Assembly: GCA_019090185.1 (NCBI GenBank)
Contig: JAHRWJ010000191.1
Coordinates: 1 to 5,605, forward strand
Reading direction: 5' to 3'
From: Immundisolibacteraceae bacterium
GTDB taxonomy: Bacteria > Pseudomonadota > Gammaproteobacteria > Immundisolibacterales > Immundisolibacteraceae
DNA length: 5,605 nucleotides
This document shows, piece after piece, positions 1 through 4,704 of this stretch; the first letter of the stretch is position 1, and every line of letters starts with the position of its first letter. The notes under the pieces are model-generated. The model was not told where the DNA came from. It was given only the letters and a program-made list of their open reading frames with translations, and searched no databases. The translations under genes were made by a program, and so were the position numbers.

Positions 1-215
1 GCACCAGCCGCCGCGGTATGGGCACCGTAACAGTAATGACAGGCGTTCAAACCAGAGCCATAAGCAAACAGAGTTTCTCGCTGCACTACCGACAGCGGTG
101 ACGGCCCGCGCAATATCTGCTGCGCTAGCGGCAGCGCCAGGCTAGCCGTTTCTGGGTAGAGTTGAAACAAATCACTCAGGTCTGCTTGATTGGGTAGATT
201 GGTTAAATTGGCCAT
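1..215 (-). CDS. AhpD-like / carboxymuconolactone decarboxylase-family protein (5' part only)
   Basis: The first 71 codons are present; the rest lies beyond base 1. The reading begins MANLTNLPNQADLSDLF, then carries Glu47 in VQRETLFAYGSG and the motif ACHYCYGAH. This gives Cys59-x-x-Cys62 followed by His66, the C-x2-C-x3-H centre of AhpD-type proteins in the carboxymuconolactone decarboxylase superfamily. In that family the cysteine pair does thiol-disulfide chemistry, for example reducing AhpC or acting directly on peroxides. The protein is most likely a cytoplasmic peroxidase-related enzyme. The ATG at 215 is preceded by GGAG with an 8-base spacer (224-227), which fixes the start. It lies 50 bases after the YiiX-like gene on the same strand and is probably cotranscribed with it. 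Family membership is fairly secure from the motif; substrate and subfamily cannot be judged from this fragment. Confidence 0.85.
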   Translation of the reverse strand, partial: MANLTNLPNQADLSDLFQLYPETASLALPLAQQILRGPSPLSVVQRETLFAYGSGLNACHYCYGAHTAAAG

Positions 216-265
216 CGCTGCTACTCCGATAAATTTTCACAAACCCGCTAATTAATCCGCTGCTA

Positions 266-1120
266 TTAGCGTCCCGACTCTCCGGTCCATGCAGGCGGTT
301 CTTGCGTCTCTTCCGGCTGGCTCTGTTGCTCATCCGGCTCTTCATCCTGGTTGGCCCAGGGCAGGTCACGGTAAAAACCGCTCTCATCAATCGGTACCAA
401 TGGATATTTGATGATATCGAAATAGGGCGAGTAATCGAAATCCCGTGGCACCGATAACCGGGGGTCAAGTTGAAACATCCGCAAACCGGTTTCACCATCA
501 AGACTGATGGTTGGCAAAATCGGGAAACTAACGGTGGAAAATGCGTTAGAGATAACCGTTGAACAGACCGTTTTGGTGGTTTCCTGGACGTTGTGCTGAA
601 ACAGTACCGAGCGCCAGCGCCGAGGCAGAAAACTCCAGGGGAATAGAAAACGCCCCAGATCGAGCAATTGCCGTAAGTTATAGCCCTTGCCTACCTCTGA
701 AATCGCCTGATTAACCACCATTTGTTTATCGACAAAAGTCAGCCCACGGGGACGACAGATGCGAATATGATCCTGATAGTACTTATCCAGAGAGCAGACT
801 ATCACCCCCTCACCGAGCATCGCCTCCAGAATTAATGGATCAGATGGCTCACCGTCATAGAGTCGGCTGATTCGCTCTCTAACCGCCTCGTTTTCGATGT
901 CGTGGAGTCGCCCCAGATAAAGCACCGAATGGGACCAGGGGCTCTGGGTGATAACTCGGATTACCTCTGAAACCCTGCTGCGACCTTCAATCAACAGCAC
1001 ATCACCGGGATGAATTTCGTGACAAATACGTTCAAAGTCACAGGGAGCAGGCTGTTGACGGGGCTCCTCCTTGGTAAGCCAGCGGATAATCCAACCACTT
1101 AATGGGTTGTTGAGCATCAT
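266..1120 (-). CDS. YiiX/YebB-like permuted NlpC/P60 family hydrolase
   Basis: The 284-residue product matches the circularly permuted papain-like (NlpC/P60 superfamily) YiiX/YebB group. After an N-terminal stretch with Trp/Ile and basic residues (MMLNNPLSGWIIRWLTK), a typical opening block GDVLLIEGRS (39-48) leads to SPWSHSVLYLG with putative catalytic His64. The acidic residue follows in LILEAMLGEGV (Glu99). The nucleophile comes last, in KTVCSTVIS (Cys186), which is the permuted His-Glu-Cys order. GKGYN (144-148) resembles the conserved G-x-x-Y-D/N block before the Cys helix. Family members are predicted thiol hydrolases or acyltransferases acting on amide or lipid esters; the substrate here is unknown. 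No clear signal peptide is visible. The tail (258-284) is acidic and rich in Gln and Pro, probably disordered. The first of two adjacent ATGs (1120, 1117) is chosen because GAGGGG lies 10 bases upstream. It starts 24 bases after the amidase gene ends, suggesting an operon. Confidence 0.87.
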   Translation of the reverse strand: MMLNNPLSGWIIRWLTKEEPRQQPAPCDFERICHEIHPGDVLLIEGRSRVSEVIRVITQSPWSHSVLYLGRLHDIENEAVRERISRLYDGEPSDPLILEAMLGEGVIVCSLDKYYQDHIRICRPRGLTFVDKQMVVNQAISEVGKGYNLRQLLDLGRFLFPWSFLPRRWRSVLFQHNVQETTKTVCSTVISNAFSTVSFPILPTISLDGETGLRMFQLDPRLSVPRDFDYSPYFDIIKYPLVPIDESGFYRDLPWANQDEEPDEQQSQPEETQEPPAWTGESGR

Positions 1121-1144
1121 GACTGTTGAACCCCTCTCATTGGT

Positions 1145-2014
1145 TTAGAGCACTCGGCAATGTTGTAGTGCCGGAAATCGGTTACGGAGTTGCTCCTGAC
1201 CCTGCAGATCAATCTCGGTTGTGGCCACACCACTGCCCTGTTCTTCAAGTTCAGCCAGCACCTCGCCCCAGGGTGAGACCACCATGCTGTGGCCCCAGGT
1301 AGGCCGTTTACTGTCTCGACCTGACGCCTGGTCTGGGGCAATCAAAAAACATTGGTTTTCTATCGCCCGCGCCCGCACCAGAATTTCCCAGTGGGCCCTG
1401 CCGGTGGTGGCTGTAAACGCAGAAGGCAGCGCAATCATGTTGACCTGCTGCTTCATCAGGTGACGAAATAGCTCGGGAAATCGGATGTCATAGCAAATAG
1501 CAATGCCAAGTTTGCCCCACGGTGTATCTATGACGCAGGTTCGATCACCGCCTTCAATGGTCGCAGACTCGTTATAAGACTCATTGCCCCCGCTCAGGGC
1601 AACATCAAACAGATGAACCTTGTCATAGCGACCCTGCAAACTACCATCGGGACCATAAGTTAAACAGGCCGCTCGTACCTTGCCGGACTGCTCGGCCTGC
1701 AGCGGAATAGTGCCACCGACCAGATAAATACCGTGCTGACGGGCCTGATCAGCCAAAAACTGCTGCATGGGTCCGCCATCCTCTGGCTCAGCCACCTTAA
1801 CCTTGGCCTGAGCGTCCGCCGAAAGCACCGCAAAATTCTCCGGCAACACCACAATCTTAGCACCGGTTGCCACCGCACTAGCAATCAGGTCGGCGGCAGC
1901 TTTCAGGTTCTGCTCCACATCGGCTACCGAGACCATCTGCACCGCAGCCACTCGGGGCTGGTCGCTCTGGTCATCACTGTTTTTATCTGTTGAAATCTTC
2001 CTACTTGCTGTCAA
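1145..2014 (-). CDS. Carbon-nitrogen hydrolase, Nit/YbeM-like (omega-amidase / deaminated glutathione amidase type)
   Basis: This nitrilase-superfamily enzyme has the full Glu-Lys-Cys triad. Numbered from the TTG start these are Glu59 in VVLPENF, Lys132 in YDKVHLFDV and Cys174 in AICYDIRFPEL. Other family blocks are VAAVQMVS (22-29), GRAHWEILVRARAIEN (205-220) and GHSMVVSPWGEV (241-252). Nit1/YbeM-type members hydrolyse small amides such as deaminated glutathione, a metabolite-repair role in the cytoplasm; this assignment rests on overall motif similarity. The start is non-ATG. TTG at 2014 has AAGGAG 8 bases upstream (2023-2028) and gives 289 residues, close to family length with about 20 extra N-terminal residues. 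In-frame ATGs at 2056 and 2089 give 303 or 314 residues but lack a convincing ribosome site and add non-conserved sequence. It is the first gene of the leftward cluster and is divergent from the sigma factor. The family is sure; the exact substrate is not. Confidence 0.9.
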   Translation of the reverse strand: MTASRKISTDKNSDDQSDQPRVAAVQMVSVADVEQNLKAAADLIASAVATGAKIVVLPENFAVLSADAQAKVKVAEPEDGGPMQQFLADQARQHGIYLVGGTIPLQAEQSGKVRAACLTYGPDGSLQGRYDKVHLFDVALSGGNESYNESATIEGGDRTCVIDTPWGKLGIAICYDIRFPELFRHLMKQQVNMIALPSAFTATTGRAHWEILVRARAIENQCFLIAPDQASGRDSKRPTWGHSMVVSPWGEVLAELEEQGSGVATTEIDLQGQEQLRNRFPALQHCRVL

Positions 2015-2022
2015 CGAAAAAG

Positions 2023-2028
2023 CTCCTT
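2023..2028 (-). promoter_or_regulatory. Shine-Dalgarno site supporting the TTG start of the amidase gene
   Basis: Read on the minus strand this is AAGGAG followed by the 8-base spacer CTTTTTCG and then TTG at 2014. It is the best ribosome site near the 5' end of the gene. It is the main reason for preferring the TTG over the upstream in-frame ATG codons at 2056 and 2089. Confidence 0.7.
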
Positions 2029-2191
2029 GGTACGTTAACCACCTAGACCGGCTCATATAACTGTGTCCAGGCGAAGAGATCTTAATCAAACCGGTAAAGG
2101 TTTGGTTCAGTAAAACAAATCATCCTCTGATTTTCGACCTCTTACGATTGCTATCGGTCTTTTCGGGCGCTGATCAAGGCCCACGTTCATT

Positions 2192-2224
2192 GTTATGGTT
2201 AAAGCAACTTGCTCCAACCATAAC
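2192..2224. repeat. 33-bp near-perfect palindrome, candidate operator
   Basis: The outer arms GTTATGGTT (2192-2200) and AACCATAAC (2216-2224) are exact reverse complements over 9 bases. The inner arms AGCAA (2203-2207) and TTGCT (2209-2213) are also exact reverse complements around a single central C at 2208. Only the two dinucleotides between the arms (AA and CC) fail to match, so 28 of the 32 non-central positions are symmetric. It ends about 106 bases before the sigma-factor start and lies about 178 bases upstream of the amidase TTG. There is no T-tract, so a terminator is unlikely. A binding site for a dimeric or tetrameric regulator controlling one or both divergent operons is the simplest reading, which is inference. 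Confidence 0.75.
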
Positions 2225-2317
2225 CTACCAGACAACAGGCGTTATATGATGGCTGCCCGAAACCAAGTTTACTGCACTAGCATTCACCAATCGCCGTCCG
2301 CCGTTATTCTATTCGTT

Positions 2318-2323
2318 GAGGAG
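2318..2323 (+). promoter_or_regulatory. Shine-Dalgarno site that decides the GTG start of the sigma gene
   Basis: GAGGAG is followed by the 7-base spacer CGTTCCA and GTG at 2331. The frame is open further up, to a TTG at 2316, but that codon overlaps the ribosome site and cannot use it. An ATG at 2337 would have a 13-base spacer, which is less favourable. Confidence 0.7.
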
Positions 2324-2330
2324 CGTTCCA

Positions 2331-2966
2331 GTGTCTATGCCGGGCATTAGTTATGCGGTTAGTGGCCGAACCGATGCAATCCACAACTCAATCAATGCGA
2401 CACCCACCGCCGTGAGTGATGACAATCGTCAGCGCCTGGAACTTTTTTTTCAACAGCAGGAGCAACGAGCCTTAAAATTTGCCGCTTTTTCGACCCGCAA
2501 CCACGCCGATGCGGCAGACCTGGTTCAGGAGACCATGCTGCGATTCGTGCGCAAATATAGTCACAGAGCCCCATCAGAATGGCCGCCGCTGTTCCACCGC
2601 ATATTGCAAAACTGCATGATCGACTGGCAACGACGTCAAACGGTGCGCAACCGGTTTCGAAGCTGGTTAAAAATTGACGACGGCGAACCAGACCAAGATC
2701 CGTTGGCACAGCTACAAGACACCAGCCAACCAGGCCCAGAGCAGCAACTCAGCGGCGACCAGATCGGCAGTGCGATCAATCAGGCCCTACGCCAGCTGCC
2801 GCTGCGCCAACGCCAGGCATTTTTATTGCGTAATTGGCAAGGCCTCTCCGTGGCTGAAACCGCTATAGCAATGGAGTGCGGCCAGGGCAGTGTCAAAACC
2901 CACCTCTCCAGAGCACTGACCCGGCTGCGCAACCTACTGGCAGAGTACCAGCAGGAGAATGGCTAA
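2331..2966 (+). CDS. ECF-type RNA polymerase sigma factor
   Basis: The 211-residue product has the two-domain ECF architecture. Region 2 spans about residues 43-108: the core-binding part contains HADAADLVQETMLRFVRKY, matching the usual D-A-x-D-L-x-Q-E pattern, and PLFHRILQNCMIDWQRRQ (86-103) matches region 2.3-2.4 for -10 recognition. A polar linker (109-141) follows. Region 4 (about 146-203) has LRQLPLRQRQAFLLRNWQGLS and a helix-turn-helix ending GSVKTHLSRALTRLR, for -35 recognition. About 35 residues precede region 2, somewhat more than usual. GTG at 2331 is chosen for its GAGGAG site. The stop codon at 2964-2966 directly abuts the ATG of the membrane-protein gene, so the two are probably translationally coupled, as is common for sigma/anti-sigma pairs. 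The ECF class is clear; the exact ECF group, target promoters and inducing signal cannot be read from the sequence. Confidence 0.92.
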   Translation: MSMPGISYAVSGRTDAIHNSINATPTAVSDDNRQRLELFFQQQEQRALKFAAFSTRNHADAADLVQETMLRFVRKYSHRAPSEWPPLFHRILQNCMIDWQRRQTVRNRFRSWLKIDDGEPDQDPLAQLQDTSQPGPEQQLSGDQIGSAINQALRQLPLRQRQAFLLRNWQGLSVAETAIAMECGQGSVKTHLSRALTRLRNLLAEYQQENG

Positions 2967-3410
2967 ATGAAACCGCCGACACCCACCAAAACCGGCCACC
3001 CCGACGAACCCATCGATAACGACCTGCTGAACGACGCATTATTGCAGCAAATCAACACAGAACTTGACCAACAGCCGATCCACAGCGCGACGCTATCGCG
3101 TATCCGTCGCGGCCGAGAAACCGCGCTGGCCGCTTATGACCAGCGCCAGGCTGGCCCAGTCGCAGCCATGCGGCGTCTGGTGCCTACCATCAATATCAAA
3201 ACCATTGCCCCCATTGCCCTATTCGCATTCGCCCTGGTTTTCACTTTAAGACCTGACCCATCCTCAAACCGCGCTGCCCCCCAGCAGTGGCAGGCCGCCC
3301 AGATAACCGATATCGAACTATTATCTGGCCCCGAAGAGCCAGCTATGTTTACCGAACTGGAATTCTATTTCTGGCTCGAAGAGGGTGCTGATAGTGGCGT
3401 GGCAGGCTAA
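2967..3410 (+). CDS. Small single-pass membrane protein, probable anti-sigma factor (DUF3619-like)
   Basis: The 147-residue protein has a polar N-terminal region (about 1-72) and one hydrophobic segment, KTIAPIALFAFALVFTL (about 79-94). Basic residues just before it (MRRLVP, IK) predict the N-terminus inside. A roughly 50-residue C-terminal region would face the periplasm and carries ELEFYFWLEEG (130-140). The N-terminal part has two short helical-looking blocks, NDLLNDALLQQINTELDQQ and IHSATLSRIRRGRETALAAYDQR. I see no ZAS zinc motif (H-x3-C-x2-C). Its ATG directly follows the sigma-factor TAA, with AGGAG (2953-2957) 9 bases upstream inside the sigma gene. Position, size and topology argue for a membrane anti-sigma factor. 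Its resemblance to DUF3619 proteins, which occupy the same place next to sigma and DUF3106 genes, is from memory and not confirmed. Confidence 0.72.
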   Translation: MKPPTPTKTGHPDEPIDNDLLNDALLQQINTELDQQPIHSATLSRIRRGRETALAAYDQRQAGPVAAMRRLVPTINIKTIAPIALFAFALVFTLRPDPSSNRAAPQQWQAAQITDIELLSGPEEPAMFTELEFYFWLEEGADSGVAG

Positions 3411-3666
3411 GGATGTTGTCATGGCGATAACCCTGCTCAGCGCCGCGACAAGCAGCAGGGCAGAACCTACCGGTACCACTGACCCTGTCGGTGCGGACAG
3501 TGCTAAGCCTGCCAATATCAGACAAAAAACTGCTGCTTCACCCTCGCTGGAACTGCTGCAGTTTCTCGGTGAATGGCAGCCTGACAACCAGCACTGGTTA
3601 GAGCAGTTGCAACAGCTGGATCAACTTTCTGCCGACCCCACGAGCGACACTGGGGGGACCCCATGA
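3394..3666 (+). CDS. Small, probably exported protein of unknown function (third gene of sigma operon)
   Basis: I do not recognise a named family. From GTG 3394 the product is 90 residues. It starts MAWQAKDVVMAITLLSAATSSRAEP, a weak signal-peptide-like stretch with possible cleavage after SRA (residue 23). A Pro/Thr/Ala-rich spacer follows, then a likely conserved block SLELLQFLGEW (51-61) and a Gln/Leu-rich helix WLEQLQQLDQL (68-78). Two starts compete. GTG 3394 has GAGG 9 bases upstream, overlaps the upstream gene by 17 bases and keeps the signal peptide. ATG 3421 has a better site (AAGGA at 3409-3413, 7-base spacer, overlapping the upstream TAA) but gives only 81 residues and truncates the hydrophobic segment. 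I prefer 3394 on export grounds, with modest certainty. Its end overlaps the next gene by ATGA. Coexpression with sigma and membrane protein suggests a periplasmic partner of the switch, which is inference. Confidence 0.65.
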   Translation: MAWQAKDVVMAITLLSAATSSRAEPTGTTDPVGADSAKPANIRQKTAASPSLELLQFLGEWQPDNQHWLEQLQQLDQLSADPTSDTGGTP

Positions 3667-4352
3667 GACACCTTAGCGTGCTATTCCTGCTGATCAGCTG
3701 GCTACCGCTAGCCGCCCAGGAGCCTGACCTGAGATTACAGCCCCAGGATCACCCTGAACAGCGAGTTGGCCGCCAACATCAGGATCTCTCTACTCAACAG
3801 AAACAGCGCCGGCCTCGCACCCAGTGGAGCGACCTCGACAGCGATCAGCACAAATTGCTTGGCGCCATGGCCCCGCAATGGGATCAAATGCCTCAACAGA
3901 AACAACAGCAGATATTGCGGGGCTTGCAGCGCTGGCAGTCACTATCACCCGAACAGCGGGGCCAGATGCAACACCGCATGGATAAATGGCGCGACCTGCC
4001 GGAACAGCAGCGCCAGAAAATTCGCGACAATCATCAACGCTTCAAGGGACTCTCCAAAGAGTCCCAACAACGCATTCGTGACCGGGCTGAGAAGTTTAAA
4101 TCCATGTCCTCGGACCAACGTCAGACGTTACGTCGTCGCTGGCAGAACCTCGACCAGGGTCAGCGGGAACAGATAAGGCGGCGCATGGGCGATTCAGCCG
4201 CGCGCTCCCCAGGTTCTGCTGAACGATCGCGGCGGTCAGACTCATCAGGCCGGTCTCGAACCGATGGCGCTAATGGCCGATCAGGCCAAAAATCCCGACC
4301 CAGCTCAAGTCGCTCGCCAAGCCGATCTAGCTCCGGGCAACGCAATCGCTAA
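3663..4352 (+). CDS. Exported DUF3106-type protein with 18-residue helical repeats and Ser/Arg-rich tail
   Basis: The 229-residue product begins with a clear signal peptide (MRHLSVLFLLISWLPLAAQ, cleavage near 18/19), so it should act in the periplasm or envelope. The middle (about 53-175) is a train of repeats shaped like W-x2-L-x(4-6)-Q-R-x-x-x-R. The aromatic anchor falls at Trp55, Trp73, Trp91, Trp109, Phe127 and Phe145, exactly 18 residues apart, with a last shorter step to Trp160. This W/L/QR pattern is characteristic of DUF3106 proteins, whose biochemical role is unknown. The tail (177-229) is low-complexity, with 18 Ser and 13 Arg/Lys against four acidic residues. The ATG overlaps the preceding stop as ATGA, so translation is probably coupled; a G-run (3652-3658) serves as ribosome site with a 4-base spacer. 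It is the last gene of the sigma operon, hence a candidate effector or regulator of the response. The repeat and signal peptide are seen directly; any role is inference. Confidence 0.85.
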   Translation: MRHLSVLFLLISWLPLAAQEPDLRLQPQDHPEQRVGRQHQDLSTQQKQRRPRTQWSDLDSDQHKLLGAMAPQWDQMPQQKQQQILRGLQRWQSLSPEQRGQMQHRMDKWRDLPEQQRQKIRDNHQRFKGLSKESQQRIRDRAEKFKSMSSDQRQTLRRRWQNLDQGQREQIRRRMGDSAARSPGSAERSRRSDSSGRSRTDGANGRSGQKSRPSSSRSPSRSSSGQRNR

Positions 4353-4362
4353 ATTTGTCTGA

Positions 4363-4389
4363 GTTAGATTCACCAAAGTTAAATTCACC
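4363..4389. repeat. Short tandem direct repeat (12 bases, period 15)
   Basis: GTTAGATTCACC (4363-4374) is followed after AAA by GTTAAATTCACC (4378-4389), differing at one base. It lies 10 bases after the stop of the DUF3106-type gene. It could be a small duplication or a pair of protein-binding half-sites; nothing favours either. Confidence 0.6.
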
Positions 4390-4410
4390 CGATAAGCACT
4401 ATTTTTGTTC

Positions 4411-4435
4411 TCAGCCATTGCGCTGAACTTTTATT
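4411..4435 (+). terminator. Weak candidate rho-independent terminator of the sigma operon
   Basis: TCAGC (4411-4415) pairs with GCTGA (4422-4426) around a 6-base loop, and TTTTATT follows two bases later. The stem can extend by GTT/AAC with a two-base bulge. It is placed about 60 bases past the last stop codon of the operon. The stem is short and only moderately GC-rich, so termination may be partial. Confidence 0.4.
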
Positions 4436-4458
4436 CCTGTGAATAATCCAAACCTGCC

Positions 4459-4483
4459 GCCAGGGGTAGCTCATACCTCTGGC
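4459..4483. repeat. Strong 10-bp stem-loop in the intergenic region
   Basis: GCCAGGGGTA (4459-4468) pairs with TACCTCTGGC (4474-4483) over ten positions, nine Watson-Crick and one G-U in the plus-strand RNA, around the loop GCTCA. No T-tract follows on either strand, so it is not a standard intrinsic terminator. It could be a 3' stabilising hairpin of the sigma-operon mRNA, an operator, or a leader structure of the ATPase transcript. Confidence 0.6.
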
Positions 4484-4690
4484 CAATAATGAATCAAACT
4501 TATCTGTGCTGGCATACTCATTTGCGCTAATAACACCGGTTGTTAGCCACTCACTTGGCTGCGCCAGGCCTGATAAAGATTGAAAAAATACAATTACGAT
4601 TAACTCGGGACGATACCTGAGCCGGTCTAACTGCTACCCAGGCGCTATCCAGCGGGGCAGAGTTACCAGCGCAGGGCGTGCCGTAAAATT

Positions 4691-4696
4691 GGGGAG
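4691..4696 (+). promoter_or_regulatory. Shine-Dalgarno site supporting the GTG start of the ABC ATPase
   Basis: GGGGAG stands 8 bases before GTG at 4705 and 17 bases before the in-frame ATG at 4714. This spacing favours the GTG, adding three residues (Met-Gln-Ala) to the protein. Confidence 0.6.
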
Positions 4697-4704
4697 AGAA
4701 GTCC

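Larger units (their letters stand above)
2015..2330. other. Divergent intergenic region between amidase and sigma-factor operons
   Basis: This 316-base stretch separates two divergent transcripts and must hold promoters for both. I see no conserved coding sequence; the minus-strand frame is open up to 2089, but that extension does not look like family sequence. The most notable element is the 33-bp palindrome at 2192-2224. A smaller inverted repeat, CAAACC/GGTTTG with a 6-base spacer, lies at 2087-2104. An AT-rich TATGAT (2245-2250) could be a rightward -10 box, but no good -35 sits 16-18 bases upstream. I found no convincing sigma-70 pair for the leftward gene and no obvious GGAAC-type ECF -35. 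Promoters are therefore not called. Confidence 0.7.
4353..4704. other. Intergenic region between the sigma operon and the ABC transporter gene
   Basis: This stretch of 352 bases has no plausible gene on either strand; the open frame on the minus strand at 4551-4856 is antisense to the ATPase and resembles nothing. It contains a 12-base direct repeat (4363-4389), a weak terminator-like hairpin (4411-4435), a strong hairpin without a T-tract (4459-4483) and a short inverted repeat AGCCA/TGGCT (4545-4560). TACAAT at 4589-4594 resembles a -10 box, and TTGAAA at 4580-4585 resembles a -35, but they are not correctly spaced with each other or with other boxes. A promoter for the ATPase gene is expected here but is not called. 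Confidence 0.7.

Noticed and set aside
216..265. 8-base direct repeat CGCTGCTA at 216-223 and 258-265 and AT-rich gap, considered as a promoter or att-like site
   Set aside because: Eight bases is too short to stand out from chance, and no -35/-10 pair or integrase gene accompanies it.
172..501. 109-residue minus-strand frame spanning the gap between the AhpD-like and YiiX-like genes
   Set aside because: It overlaps both genes in another frame, has no ribosome site of note and its translation (Arg/Ser-rich, no family pattern) is typical of an off-frame reading.
2087..2104. 6-base inverted repeat CAAACC/GGTTTG upstream of the amidase gene
   Set aside because: It is short, with no further symmetry and no T-tract. 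It is recorded in the intergenic entry but is not strong enough to call an operator.
2316..2330. Upstream TTG start for the sigma factor, adding five residues
   Set aside because: The TTG overlaps the GAGGAG site that best serves GTG 2331, leaving no ribosome site of its own.
2392..2709. 105-residue minus-strand frame opposite the sigma factor
   Set aside because: The plus strand encodes a clear sigma factor here. The antisense product shows no recognisable domain.
3321..3587. Minus-strand frame with a hydrophobic, signal-like segment opposite the membrane-protein/small-protein junction
   Set aside because: It is antisense to two coupled plus-strand genes. The hydrophobic look comes from reading their Ala/Thr/Gly-rich codons in reverse.
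4580..4606. TTGAAA ... TAACTC and TACAAT as a promoter for the ABC gene
   Set aside because: The spacing between TTGAAA and any -10-like hexamer is 15 bases or less, and the -10 match is poor, so a promoter call would be guesswork.
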